The notes beneath the pieces were generated by a model, which was given only the letters and a program-made list of their open reading frames with translations, ran no database searches and was not told where the DNA came from. From an uncultured Ruminococcus sp. (GTDB taxonomy: Bacteria > Bacillota > Clostridia > Oscillospirales > Ruminococcaceae), in NCBI GenBank assembly GCA_947627445.1, contig CANQWA010000003.1:1-64000 (forward strand): a DNA stretch of 64,000 bases. The letters run 5' to 3'. Both the position numbers and the translations under genes were made by a program. Numbering within the stretch: position 1 is the first letter of the stretch; the number at the start of each line of letters is the position of its first letter. Of this stretch, positions 53,840 through 63,226 are shown one piece after another.

Positions 53840-55894
53840 ATGGGCAAAACCCACAAACCCTTGACGCCAAAATTCCCTCACATGCTCCACGGCGGCGACT
53901 ATAACCCGGAACAGTGGCTGGATGCGCCGGAAATTCTGGAAAAAGACATCGAATTGTTTCGGCAAGCACACATCAACTGCGTCAGCCTTGGCATATTCTC
54001 CTGGGCAAACCTGGAACCCCAGAAGGATGTCTATACCTTTGACTGGATGGACAGCATCATCGACCGCTTGTACAAAAACGGCATCTATACCATCCTGGCG
54101 ACACCTTCTGCTGCACGCCCGCAATGGCTGGCACAGGAATACCCGGAGGTGCTTCGTGTGGATTCTCAGGGCAGGCGGCATTTCTTCGGCGAACGGCATA
54201 ATCACTGCTATACCGCACCGGCGTACCGAGAACGCGTCCGTCAGATCGACACCATGCTGGCAAAGCGCTATGCCAGCCATCCCGGGGTGATTCTCTGGCA
54301 TATCTCCAACGAATTTGGCGGCGAATGCCACTGTCCCCTGTGCCAGCAGGCGTTCCGGGAATGGCTGAAGGACAAGTACGGCACCCTGGACAAGCTGAAC
54401 CACAGCTGGTGGACCAGTTTCTGGTCCCATACCTATACAGACTGGTCGCAGATCCACAGTCCCAGTGAGATGGGAGAAACCTCCATTCACGGACTTGCAC
54501 TGGATTGGCGGAGATTTGTCACCCATCAGACCATTGACTTCATGAAAGCGGAAATAGCTGCCGTGAAGGCAGTCGATCCGACGATTCCTGTGACAACCAA
54601 TATGATGGAAATGCATGCCGACGAGCTGAACTATTTCGCCTTTGCAGAACACTTAGACGTGATCTCCTGGGACAACTATCCCTGCTGGCATATGCCGAAT
54701 TGGCAGGAAGGCACAGCATGTCAGCAGTCCATTACCCACGACATGATGCGTTCTCTGAAACACCAGCCGTTTCTCCTGATGGAATCCACCCCGGGCACCA
54801 CGAACTGGCACGGTGTCAGCAAGCTGAAAAAGCCCGGCATGCATACCCTTTCTGTGGTCAATGCCATTGCACACGGAGCGGATTCCGGGCAGTATTTCCA
54901 GCTGCGCCAGAGCCGGGGCGGCTGCGAGAAATTCCATTCGGCGGTGATCTCCCACGCAGGAACTGCCAATACCCGGACGTTCCGGGAGGTGGCACAGACA
55001 GGCCGCATTCTGGAGGCGCTTTCTGAAAAACTATACGGCAGCGATACCCCGGCAGAAACGGCGATTCTCATGGACACCGAAAACAAATGGGCGCTGAGCC
55101 AATGCCGCGGTCCCCGGAATGACGGGCTGGACTATTACGGCAATATCCGGAACAATTACCACTACTTCTGGAAAAACGGCATCCATGTGGATTTTGTGGA
55201 CAGCACCTATGATCTCTCCGGATATCGTCTGGTGATCGCTCCCATGCTCTACATGTTCCGCAGAGGCATGTCTGAAAAACTGCGGCAATTTGTCCGTGAC
55301 GGCGGTACGCTGATTACCACCTGCTTCACCGGCGTGGCAGACGAGAACGACCTGTGCTTTCTCGGAGAAGCCACTGAAGAAAAGCTGTCGGACGTACTGG
55401 GGCTTTGGATAGAAGAAGTGGACGCCCTGTACAGCCATGAAACCAACCGCATGGTATGGGACGGCAAAACCTATTCGCTGTACGAGCTGTGTGAGATCGC
55501 CCGTCCCACCGCCTGCACCTGCGAGATTCTGTCCACATACGAAGAGGACTTCTACCGCGGCATGCCGGCGCTTACCAGAAATCGTTTTGGTCAGGGAGAG
55601 GCATATCATCTCTGTGCCACTGCCGGACAGGACTTTTTCGATGCATTCTATGAAAAGTTGGCATCCGAAATGAAACTGGAGCGAGCCATGCAGACAGCAG
55701 TCCCGGCGGGGGTCAGTCTCACATGGCGTGAGAACGAAACGCAGAAATGGATCTTTGTTCAAAATTTCGGCGACGCACCGGCAAATCTGACCCTAAATCA
55801 AAGCTATACCGATCTCCTCACCGGAGAACCGTATCGAAAAAACCTGGTTGTTGACGGGCTTTCCTTTGCCATCATTACGCCTTCTTCCTCATAG
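53840..55894 (+). CDS. GH42 beta-galactosidase
   Basis: 684 residues. The GH42 barrel starts HGGDYNPEQWLDAPEI. The acid/base Glu is in ISNEFG (E158), and a zinc-binding Cys set follows (GECHCPLC plus C123). The nucleophile Glu is in FLLMESTPG (E315). A trimerisation domain and small C-terminal beta domain complete the usual layout. There is no signal peptide, so it acts inside the cell on galactosides such as those released from plant side chains. The GH3 gene lies 93 bp downstream, separated by part of repeat B. Confidence 0.95.
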   Translation: MGKTHKPLTPKFPHMLHGGDYNPEQWLDAPEILEKDIELFRQAHINCVSLGIFSWANLEPQKDVYTFDWMDSIIDRLYKNGIYTILATPSAARPQWLAQEYPEVLRVDSQGRRHFFGERHNHCYTAPAYRERVRQIDTMLAKRYASHPGVILWHISNEFGGECHCPLCQQAFREWLKDKYGTLDKLNHSWWTSFWSHTYTDWSQIHSPSEMGETSIHGLALDWRRFVTHQTIDFMKAEIAAVKAVDPTIPVTTNMMEMHADELNYFAFAEHLDVISWDNYPCWHMPNWQEGTACQQSITHDMMRSLKHQPFLLMESTPGTTNWHGVSKLKKPGMHTLSVVNAIAHGADSGQYFQLRQSRGGCEKFHSAVISHAGTANTRTFREVAQTGRILEALSEKLYGSDTPAETAILMDTENKWALSQCRGPRNDGLDYYGNIRNNYHYFWKNGIHVDFVDSTYDLSGYRLVIAPMLYMFRRGMSEKLRQFVRDGGTLITTCFTGVADENDLCFLGEATEEKLSDVLGLWIEEVDALYSHETNRMVWDGKTYSLYELCEIARPTACTCEILSTYEEDFYRGMPALTRNRFGQGEAYHLCATAGQDFFDAFYEKLASEMKLERAMQTAVPAGVSLTWRENETQKWIFVQNFGDAPANLTLNQSYTDLLTGEPYRKNLVVDGLSFAIITPSSS

Positions 55895-55899
55895 AAAGC

Positions 55900-55955
55900 G
55901 CAGCAATCGGCAAAATTTGCCGAAAAGACAGGTGCCATATCCGATGAGAACCAGT
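55900..55955. repeat. Family B partial copy (right third)
   Basis: The stretch matches 32123-32178 at 55 of 56 positions and ends with the same ATCCGATGAGAACCAGT terminal repeat. It begins 5 bp after the GH42 stop codon. Confidence 0.85.
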
Positions 55956-55987
55956 TCTCAAAAAAACGAAAGTGGAGGAACAGTCAT

Positions 55988-58255
55988 ATGAATATTCCCG
56001 AAATCATTCGTCAGATGACATTGGAAGAAAAGGCCGGACTTTGTTCCGGTGCGGACTTCTGGCATACCAAAGCCATAGAGCGCCTCGGCGTGCCTCAGAT
56101 CATGGTCAGCGATGGTCCGCACGGACTGCGCAAGCAAGATCTGGAGGGCGACCATCTGGGTGTCAATGACAGTATCCAGGCAGTATGCTTCCCGGCAGGC
56201 TGTGCCACCGCAGCTTCCTTTGACCGCCAGCTTGTGGAGAAAATGGGACAGGCTCTGGGGGAAGAATGCCAAGCGGAAAATGTCGCCGTTCTCCTGGGTC
56301 CGGCAGTGAATATCAAACGGTCTCCGCTGTGCGGCAGAAATTTTGAGTATTATTCAGAAGACCCCTACGTTGCTGGACAGACTGCCGCCAGCTTTATCAA
56401 GGGTGTGCAGAGCAAGAATGTGGGTGTCAGCATCAAGCATTTCTACGCCAACAATCAGGAACACCGCCGCATGAGCAGCAGTTCTGTCATGGACGAGCGG
56501 ACAAAACGTGAGATCTATCTGGCTGCTTTTGAGCAGGCAATCCAAGAGGCAAAGCCCTGGACGGTCATGTGCTCCTATAACCGAATCAACGGGGTCTATG
56601 CGGCACAGGACAAGACAGCACTGACGGAGTTTCTCCGGGATGAATGCCAATTTGACGGCTTTGTCATGAGCGACTGGGGCGCAGTGGATGACCGTGCGGC
56701 AGACCTTGCCGCAGGCATGGATCTGGAAATGCCTTCCTCTGAAGGCGTCCGGGATAGAGAGATCGTCCGGGCAGTGCAAGAGGGCAGACTGCCGGAGGCT
56801 GCTGTGGATCTGGCTGTGGAACGCATTCTCACCATAGTGGATCGCTATTGGCAGAATCAAAACCCCCATGCAAATTTTGACCGGGATGCCGACCACGAGC
56901 TGTCCCGGGAGATCGCTTCTCAGTGCATGGTGCTGCTGAAAAACGAAGACCATGTGCTGCCTCTGTCGAAAGAGAAAAAAACCGCCTTTATCGGTGCCTT
57001 TGCAGAAGCACCTCGTTTTCAGGGGGGCGGAAGCTCTCATATCCACTGCCACAAGGTGGAATCCGCCCTGGAAATGGCGAAAGACTATCCCGTGATCTAT
57101 GCTAAGGGATATGATGTCTCTGATCATACGGTGCAGCAGGATCTGTATGAGGAGGCAATTCGTGCGGCGAAAAGTGCAGAAACTGCCGTCATATTTGCAG
57201 GCTTGCCGGATGCATTAGAATCCGAAGGCTATGACCGCACGCACATGAGGCTGCCCGACTGTCAGAATGCGCTGATCTCCGCTGTGGCAAAAGCAAATCC
57301 CAACACCGTGGTGGTGCTGCACAATGGCTCACCGGTGGAAATGCCTTGGATCGACGAAGTAAAGGGCGTGCTGGAAACCTATCTTTGCGGACAGGCGGTT
57401 GGCGGTGCCACGGTACAGGTGCTGTACGGCGATGTGAATCCCAGCGGTCATCTGGCTGAGACATTCCCCCGAAAACTGGAGGATAACCCGTCCTACCTGT
57501 TCTATCCGGGCGAGGGCGATCAGACGGTGTACGCAGAGGGCGTATTTGTGGGCTATCGCTATTATGCCACCAAAAAAATGCCGGTGCTATTCCCCTTCGG
57601 GCATGGTCTGAGCTATACCACTTTTCAGATCTCCGATCTGAAAACAGACAAGGCGGCTTATGCGGACGGTGAGACAGTCCGCGTAACGGTGCATGTGACC
57701 AATACCGGCGACCGTGCGGGAAAGCAGGTCGTTCAGCTGTATGTACTGCCTCAGACAAAGACAGATGCCGTGCTGCGTCCGGTGCTGGAACTCCGGGGGT
57801 ATGAAAAAGTTTCCCTGATGCCGGGTGAAACCAAAACGGTTTCCTTTGAACTGAATCGCCGTGCGTTTGCCTATTACCATACGGCTTTGCAGGAGTGGAC
57901 CGTACTGGACGGCGATTATGCCATTGCAGCCGGAGGTTCTTCTGCTGAACTGGAGACACAGCAGGTGATACATATCGCCGGAAGAAAGAGCCTTCTGACC
58001 GATATTACCCTGAATACGACGGTAGGCGATATCCTGGCACTGAAGGGCGCAAGAGAGATCCTGCGTCCGCTGATGGAATCCTATGGGAGAACCATGGGAG
58101 ATTCTGCCAGTGATTCTCTGGGAGAAAGCACAGCCAGCATGATGGAAGCGCAGATGAAATATATGCCGCTGAGAGGCATGATTTCCTTTGGAGACGGAAA
58201 AATCACCACGGACAGCTGTCTGGCAATGGTGGAAGAACTAAAAAAGTTGCTGTAG
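55988..58255 (+). CDS. GH3 beta-glucosidase
   Basis: 755 residues. N-terminal barrel with SDGPHGLRKQ, GRNFEYYSEDP and KHFYANNQE; nucleophile Asp in GFVMSDWGAVDD (D229). The C-terminal alpha/beta domain and a fibronectin-III-like domain (starting near RVTVHVTNTGDRAGKQVVQLY) follow, then about 100 extra residues at the end. There is no signal peptide, so cytoplasmic hydrolysis of imported beta-gluco-oligosaccharides is likely. GGAGG precedes the ATG. The stop TAG merges into a family A-like TAGGCAATCCC. Confidence 0.95.
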   Translation: MNIPEIIRQMTLEEKAGLCSGADFWHTKAIERLGVPQIMVSDGPHGLRKQDLEGDHLGVNDSIQAVCFPAGCATAASFDRQLVEKMGQALGEECQAENVAVLLGPAVNIKRSPLCGRNFEYYSEDPYVAGQTAASFIKGVQSKNVGVSIKHFYANNQEHRRMSSSSVMDERTKREIYLAAFEQAIQEAKPWTVMCSYNRINGVYAAQDKTALTEFLRDECQFDGFVMSDWGAVDDRAADLAAGMDLEMPSSEGVRDREIVRAVQEGRLPEAAVDLAVERILTIVDRYWQNQNPHANFDRDADHELSREIASQCMVLLKNEDHVLPLSKEKKTAFIGAFAEAPRFQGGGSSHIHCHKVESALEMAKDYPVIYAKGYDVSDHTVQQDLYEEAIRAAKSAETAVIFAGLPDALESEGYDRTHMRLPDCQNALISAVAKANPNTVVVLHNGSPVEMPWIDEVKGVLETYLCGQAVGGATVQVLYGDVNPSGHLAETFPRKLEDNPSYLFYPGEGDQTVYAEGVFVGYRYYATKKMPVLFPFGHGLSYTTFQISDLKTDKAAYADGETVRVTVHVTNTGDRAGKQVVQLYVLPQTKTDAVLRPVLELRGYEKVSLMPGETKTVSFELNRRAFAYYHTALQEWTVLDGDYAIAAGGSSAELETQQVIHIAGRKSLLTDITLNTTVGDILALKGAREILRPLMESYGRTMGDSASDSLGESTASMMEAQMKYMPLRGMISFGDGKITTDSCLAMVEELKKLL

Positions 58256-58289
58256 GCAATCCCGGATTTTCCAAAACAGAACAGACGAT

Positions 58290-58326
58290 AAGGCGGTGAC
58301 CCCATATTCGGGTGCATCGCCTTTTG
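58290..58326 (+). terminator. Terminator of the GH3 gene
   Basis: Stem AAGGCG...CGCCTT with an inner CCC/GGG pairing and TTTT. A worn family A fragment (GGCATACCTGCACAAAG, 58333-58349, then TTGCCTA) lies between it and the mutY end. Confidence 0.7.
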
Positions 58327-58364
58327 GTTATCGGCATACCTGCACAAAGATGGTGCAGTGTTGC

Positions 58365-60008
58365 CTATACGAACCTCTCTGGCAACTCAAACTGCCGGAA
58401 CGCCGTTGGCAGGCTTATCTCTGCGGCAATTTCCGCCGGTGTTTTCCAGACAAACTCCTCGTTCGGACAGGCACAGCGGAGATATACACCGTACAGCAGC
58501 CATTCCACATGGGTGAAAATATGCTGCTTTTCTACGGACCGCAGCAGATCCAGAGGCTGGCAGCCCCATGCACTGACCTGCGCAATCGCTTCTTCTGCCG
58601 TGCAGATACCGGGGATATTGGGAAATTCCCATAGACCGTGGAGAAGCCCTGCCGTCTCCCGTTTCCGCACGGCTATTTTTCCGTCATAGCAAAGCAGAAA
58701 TACGGTATAGGTTTCCTTTCGGCGAGGCTTTTTGGCAGTCCGCTGGGGAAGCCGCATGACGTCGTTGTTCTTCCGTCCCATGCAGATATCCGCCAGAGGA
58801 CATTCTCCGCAGAGGGGTTGACCATGGGGGAGACAGACTGTTTCCCCCAGTTCCATCAGCGCCTGTGTCATCGTGCCTGCCGTACCGCTGCTGTAGATGC
58901 CGGAAAGCTGCTGTGTGACTTGGGCTTTTCGTTCCGGGCGGTCAATTTCACAGAAGTGATCAGTCACCCGTGACACCACACGAAGCACATTGCCGTCTAC
59001 GGCAGGTGTGGGAAGCCCGTAGCAGATGGAGCAAATCGCTCCGGCAGTGTAATCCCCCACCCCGGGCAAGGCACGAATCTCCTCCCAGGTTTTCGGGAAA
59101 ACGCCGCCGTGCTGTGTGACAATGACCTGTGCCGCTTTTTTCAAATTGGCGGCACGGCTGTAATAGCCCAATCCCTCCCAGCATTTGTTTACCTCGTCCT
59201 GAGATGCTTCTGCCAGTGCTGTTACATTTGGAAACCTTTGGAGAAACCGCTGGTAATAGCCGATGACGGCTTCCACTCTGGTCTGTTGCAGCATAATCTC
59301 TGAGATCCACACATGATAGGGCTGCTGATCCTGCCGCCAGGGAAGCTTTCTGGCGTGAGCTGGGTACCATGCGAATAAGGGCATTGTCATGGCTTGCATC
59401 ACTTCCGATTGCCGGCGGACACAATCCTGCATCCGGCGGATGAGCTTTTCGTAAATGGGAAGCATATGCGGTTCTTGACAGGCTTGGGGCAGCTCTGTGA
59501 CGGGAATCCACCGGACTGCCTTGTTTTCAAATGGCTGAATGTGCAGCGTCTCTTTGGGAGATGCAATGACGCCGTAGGTAATGTTGTAGTGCAGGTGGTT
59601 GGGGATGGTGATGCCGTTCTTCTGGTGTGTTTTGACCGGCAGCATGTCCATGGATAAGATTTCGCCGGTGAGGGGATAGGGCTTTGTGACACCGGTTTCT
59701 TCCTTGACTTCACGGATAGCGGTTGCCAGAAAATCATTGGAACCGTCTGCATGCCCGCCTGTCCATGCAAAGGAGTCGTAGATCAGATGATATGCCATGA
59801 GGACGGCATCCAGAGAGGGGTTCATGACAAAACCAGAGCAGGTGATGTGGCCTTCTGTGCGGGAGCGGCTGAGAATCTGGTTTCCATCCGTTTCTGCGGC
59901 GGAAAGAAGAATTTGTTGACAGGCAGCTTCTTCAGAGGTTCGGGGGATATAGGCGGCGAGGCGGTTTTTCCAGTCTTTGACATCGGTTTCCTGCATGACG
60001 TTGCGCAT
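58365..60008 (-). CDS. mutY: Nudix hydrolase - MutY adenine glycosylase fusion
   Basis: 547 residues; normal MutY is about 350. Residues 1-200 form an extra N-terminal Nudix domain with box GGHADGSND...REVKEETG (84-106); the usual Glu after the glycines is replaced, as in GGHADG-type Nudix proteins. MutY follows: catalytic Glu in WISEIMLQQTRV (E237), HhH LPGVGDYTAGAI, Asp in PAVDGN (D338), and an Fe-S Cys set C392-x7-C-x2-C-x5-C, one residue longer than the usual C-x6-C. A C-terminal MutT-like domain is present. MutY removes A opposite 8-oxoG. The promoter is perfect consensus. Confidence 0.9.
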   Translation of the reverse strand: MRNVMQETDVKDWKNRLAAYIPRTSEEAACQQILLSAAETDGNQILSRSRTEGHITCSGFVMNPSLDAVLMAYHLIYDSFAWTGGHADGSNDFLATAIREVKEETGVTKPYPLTGEILSMDMLPVKTHQKNGITIPNHLHYNITYGVIASPKETLHIQPFENKAVRWIPVTELPQACQEPHMLPIYEKLIRRMQDCVRRQSEVMQAMTMPLFAWYPAHARKLPWRQDQQPYHVWISEIMLQQTRVEAVIGYYQRFLQRFPNVTALAEASQDEVNKCWEGLGYYSRAANLKKAAQVIVTQHGGVFPKTWEEIRALPGVGDYTAGAICSICYGLPTPAVDGNVLRVVSRVTDHFCEIDRPERKAQVTQQLSGIYSSGTAGTMTQALMELGETVCLPHGQPLCGECPLADICMGRKNNDVMRLPQRTAKKPRRKETYTVFLLCYDGKIAVRKRETAGLLHGLWEFPNIPGICTAEEAIAQVSAWGCQPLDLLRSVEKQHIFTHVEWLLYGVYLRCACPNEEFVWKTPAEIAAEISLPTAFRQFELPERFV

Positions 60009-60055
60009 AGGGCAGATTCTCCTTCCTTGGTATGACGGATAGGTGCGGTGTTGTC

Positions 60056-60075
60056 GGAACTCTCATGAGAGTTCC
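60056..60075. promoter_or_regulatory. Perfect 20-bp palindrome at the mutY transcription start
   Basis: GGAACTCTCA followed by its exact mirror TGAGAGTTCC. It lies 6-26 bp downstream of the -10 box on the minus strand, so it covers the start site and could be a repressor operator or a 5' end hairpin of the mRNA. Confidence 0.6.
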
Positions 60076-60081
60076 ATCATC

Positions 60082-60110
60082 ATTATAGAAAAAATGGCTG
60101 CACATGTCAA
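60082..60110 (-). promoter_or_regulatory. Perfect-consensus promoter of the Nudix-mutY gene
   Basis: On the minus strand TTGACA, 17 bases, TATAAT with no mismatch. The leader is about 65 nt. Confidence 0.9.
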
Positions 60111-60144
60111 GAGGAAATCCGTGGCGGTTCAGGCAAACCCTCGC

Positions 60145-60173
60145 TTGACATTCTCTCTTATATATATTATAAT
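60145..60173 (+). promoter_or_regulatory. Perfect-consensus promoter of the Sel1 gene
   Basis: TTGACA, 17 bases, TATAAT. It diverges from the mutY promoter with the two -35 boxes 34 bp apart. The leader of about 200 nt contains element C2. Confidence 0.9.
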
Positions 60174-60187
60174 AAACCTGTTACACC

Positions 60188-60292
60188 TGACACTATTCCT
60201 CCAAAATCCGATAGCACATCGGACTTTGGAGGAACGCCTGCTGCGCAGGCACCAATCGGCTTTGCCGATTGCCGTCTCATACCATCCTCTGC
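60188..60292. repeat. Family C element (C2) in the Sel1 leader
   Basis: TGACACTATTCCTCCAAAATCCGAT and following bases match C1 (48742-48815) closely: a 16-bp stem with one change around AGCAC, then CGCCTGCTGCGCAGGCACC. A further hairpin GCCGCC/GGCGGC follows near 60290. It would be transcribed as structured 5' UTR. Confidence 0.75.
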
Positions 60293-60380
60293 GCCGCCTG
60301 CGGCGGCACAATTCCGATCAATCCATGAATCGGAATGAAGAGGATTCGTATGACATCCGGGTTGGAGAGGAGGCACTGTG

Positions 60381-62534
60381 ATGAAAAACGAACGATTCCA
60401 CAAAAACCGCAGAAAAAAATCCCAGGAGATCATGACCCCCGAGATCTTTCAACAATATGCCGACATGTTAAGCAGCGAGGATGAGACGTCTGTTACCGCC
60501 GCATTCTCATGGTTCTCTCGGATGTCCAAAAAAGGCTATCCCCAGGCACAATACATTGCTGCCATCTGCTATGAACAGGGGCTCGGCACTGCACCAGACG
60601 AAGCACGCTGTCTGTCCCTGCTGACACAATCCGCCAAACAAGGCTGGGACGAAGCCGCATACCGGCTGGCAATCCACTACCTGGAGCAGGATCAGACAGA
60701 ACCGGGCCTTCAATGGCTGGAACAAGCGGTCTCTTCTGACAATCACGAGGCAGAATTCACACTTTCCATGGTTCTCCTCAATGAAAATGACCCAGAGTGT
60801 CTGGAGCGAGGCTTTCTTCTCCTTCAGAATGCCGCAGAAAGCGGACATCTCAAAGCCATGTGCGAATACGCCAAATGCTTCGCCTTTGGCTTCTGCACAG
60901 AAAAAGACCCCGGGCAGGCACTGGTATGGTTTGTCCGTGCTGCCGACGATGGTCTGGCAGAAGCCATGGACTTTGCCGGCATGGGCTATATCACAGGACA
61001 GGGTACAGACCCTGATTTGGATACCGGTATGCGCTATCTCATGAAAGCCGCACAACAGGAATACCCCCCCGCCCTATTTCACCTCAGTGAGATCTGGCTG
61101 CAAGGCATTACCGCAGAACCCGATCCCGAAAAGGGCATCTATTGGCTCAGACGTGCGGTAGAAGCCGGCTCTCCCGATGGGCAGATCGCCATGGCAATAC
61201 TTTTGCAGCAGGGTGAATACGTAGAAGCTGACCCTGAAAAAGCAGCCGACCTATTGAAACAAGCCGCCGAACAAGGCAATGACGATGCCATGCTGCAGCT
61301 GGGATTGTGTTTTCAGAACGGCATCGGTGTGCCCATTGATCTGAAACAGGCTGTGCAATGGTATCGTCAAGCAGCGGAGCTGGATAACCTGGAAGCAATC
61401 AATATGCTGGGACGCTGCTATATGGATGGCATAGGGTTAGAAGCCGACCAAAAACAAGCAGCCGCCCTTTTTCGGCAAGCAGCAGAAAAAGGACATCCTG
61501 CGGCACAGTACAACCTGGGTGACTGTCTCTTGAACGGCTATGGCGTGGAAAAAGATGAACCGGCTGCCGTCACATGGCTGGAAAAGTCGGCACAGCAGAA
61601 TGTTCCTATTTCCCAATATCTTCTGGGAACATGCTATCACTTCGGCAGGGGCGTGGCACCAGATGAGAAGGAAGCCATCAAGTGGCTGGAGTGCTCTGCC
61701 GATCAGAACTACGCCGAAGCCATGTACGCTCTGGGCATGTGCCTGTTTTATCAGGATACCCCCACAGACAAAGAGGATCAGACGGCGGTACACTGGTTTG
61801 AAAAAGCAGCGGCGCTTGGCGATATGCCGGCAAAATGTCAGCTTGGCATCTGCTATCTGGAGGGAAACGGCGTTCCTGCTGATCCCGAAAAAGCATTCAC
61901 ACTGTTTCAGGAAGCCGCAGCTGCCGGAGATGACGAAGCACAGTTTCAGTTGGGAAGCTGCTATCACTTCGGCACAGGTACACAGCCTGATGCGGAAAAA
62001 GCCATCTACTGGCTAAAGCTGTCAGCCCAGCAGAACAACGCCTATGCACAGTTTGCCCTGGGGACCTGCTATCAGGAGGGCGACGGCGTAGAAATGGACA
62101 TCGATACTGCCCTGGATTGGATCGAACGTGCTGCTGCACAAGATCTGCCCGATGCTCAGTGCGCCCTGGGTATGTATTATCTGGAGATGGAAGAGGACAA
62201 AGAAACCGCCATGCAGTGGTTTCACATGGCGGCAAAACAGGACAATGATAATGCCCGGTATATGATCGGTATCTGCACCTATGTGGGCGACGACAGTGAG
62301 GACGACGAAGATGCGATGGACTGGTTTGAACTGGCAGCCGAACAGGGACATGACGGCGCACAGTACATGCTGGGCTACTGCTATCTCAACGGAACGGGTG
62401 TGGATGCAGACGAGGACGAAGCCCGCCGCTGGCTGCGCCTGGCTGCCGACAACGGCAATGACGACGCCAGAGAAATGCTTCTGGATTTTTTCTTTGAAGA
62501 ATACGGCGAGTTTGAGGATGACGAGGATTTTTGA
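60381..62534 (+). CDS. Sel1-like repeat protein
   Basis: 717 residues, almost entirely Sel1/TPR-like repeats of about 36 residues (roughly seventeen to eighteen), each with a variant of A-x2-LG-x-CY-x2-G-x-GV-x-D-x2-KA. The N-terminus is short and basic (KNERFHKNRRKK) and the C-terminus very acidic. No signal peptide or catalytic domain was seen, so it is probably a cytoplasmic protein-protein scaffold. GGAGAGGAGG lies seven bases before the ATG; a GTG directly before it was rejected. It is convergent with sigF. Possible roles in sporulation or stress are not shown by sequence. Confidence 0.9.
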   Translation: MKNERFHKNRRKKSQEIMTPEIFQQYADMLSSEDETSVTAAFSWFSRMSKKGYPQAQYIAAICYEQGLGTAPDEARCLSLLTQSAKQGWDEAAYRLAIHYLEQDQTEPGLQWLEQAVSSDNHEAEFTLSMVLLNENDPECLERGFLLLQNAAESGHLKAMCEYAKCFAFGFCTEKDPGQALVWFVRAADDGLAEAMDFAGMGYITGQGTDPDLDTGMRYLMKAAQQEYPPALFHLSEIWLQGITAEPDPEKGIYWLRRAVEAGSPDGQIAMAILLQQGEYVEADPEKAADLLKQAAEQGNDDAMLQLGLCFQNGIGVPIDLKQAVQWYRQAAELDNLEAINMLGRCYMDGIGLEADQKQAAALFRQAAEKGHPAAQYNLGDCLLNGYGVEKDEPAAVTWLEKSAQQNVPISQYLLGTCYHFGRGVAPDEKEAIKWLECSADQNYAEAMYALGMCLFYQDTPTDKEDQTAVHWFEKAAALGDMPAKCQLGICYLEGNGVPADPEKAFTLFQEAAAAGDDEAQFQLGSCYHFGTGTQPDAEKAIYWLKLSAQQNNAYAQFALGTCYQEGDGVEMDIDTALDWIERAAAQDLPDAQCALGMYYLEMEEDKETAMQWFHMAAKQDNDNARYMIGICTYVGDDSEDDEDAMDWFELAAEQGHDGAQYMLGYCYLNGTGVDADEDEARRWLRLAADNGNDDAREMLLDFFFEEYGEFEDDEDF

Positions 62535-62560
62535 GGGCGGAGAGCAGGGCGTGTTTCGTC

Positions 62561-63226
62561 CTATTGCAGCAACTCCTCCCGGAGCTGTGCCAGCAATTTC
62601 TTCTCCCGTCTGGAAACCTGCACCTGAGAAAGCCCCAGGATTGCAGCAGTCTTTGTCTGCGTCAACTCGTGGAAATACCGCAGTTCCAACAGCATCCGAT
62701 CCTGCTTGGGAAGCTCTGCCATCAGTTGGCGCAGAGACAGCAGATCCCCGATCTTCTGATCCGGAGCTTCTACCGGAATATCCATCTGACTGTCGTCATC
62801 TTCATCGTCTGTCCGTGTCAAAGACAGGGGCGCTTGTGTGACGCAAAGGGCTTCTGCACAATCTTCCACACTGTCTCCGCACAGTTGGCTCAGCTCGGAA
62901 ATGGTGGGAGATCGCCCATGCTGCTGCTCAAACTTCTCCTGAAGCTGCTGCAATCGCATGGCACGTTCCTGGAGACTGCGGCTGACATGGATCATGCCCC
63001 CGTCCCGGAACAGCCGCTTGATCTCCCCCAGGATCACCGGCACGGCATAGGTGGAAAACTGTACCCCACGGGAATGGTCAAAGGCTTTGACGGCTTTTAA
63101 CAGCCCAAAGCACCCGGCGGAGTACAGTTCCTCATAGTCGATTCCCCGGTTGCGGAACCGGTTGGCACACAGATGCACCAGCCCGAGATGCTCCTCTGCA
63201 CGAGGCGTTGTCACTTCTCCCGGCAT
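62561..63226 (-). CDS. sigF: Forespore sigma factor F
   Basis: 221 residues, somewhat shorter at the N-terminus than in B. subtilis. Region 2 is seen as DYEELYSAGCFGLLKAVKAFD and FSTYAVPVILGEIKRLFRD, and region 4 as MLLELRYFHELTQTKTAAILGLSQVQVSRREKK-like sequence. It directs early forespore transcription. GGGGAG lies six bases before the ATG inside the spoIIAB gene, which it overlaps by 16 bp. The order spoIIAA-spoIIAB-sigF identifies it as sigma F rather than sigma B or G. No terminator is obvious after the stop. Confidence 0.95.
   Translation of the reverse strand: MPGEVTTPRAEEHLGLVHLCANRFRNRGIDYEELYSAGCFGLLKAVKAFDHSRGVQFSTYAVPVILGEIKRLFRDGGMIHVSRSLQERAMRLQQLQEKFEQQHGRSPTISELSQLCGDSVEDCAEALCVTQAPLSLTRTDDEDDDSQMDIPVEAPDQKIGDLLSLRQLMAELPKQDRMLLELRYFHELTQTKTAAILGLSQVQVSRREKKLLAQLREELLQ

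Noticed and set aside
60056..60075. LexA (SOS) box upstream of mutY
   Set aside because: The GAAC and GTTC half-sites are ten bases apart instead of the four in Firmicutes SOS boxes.
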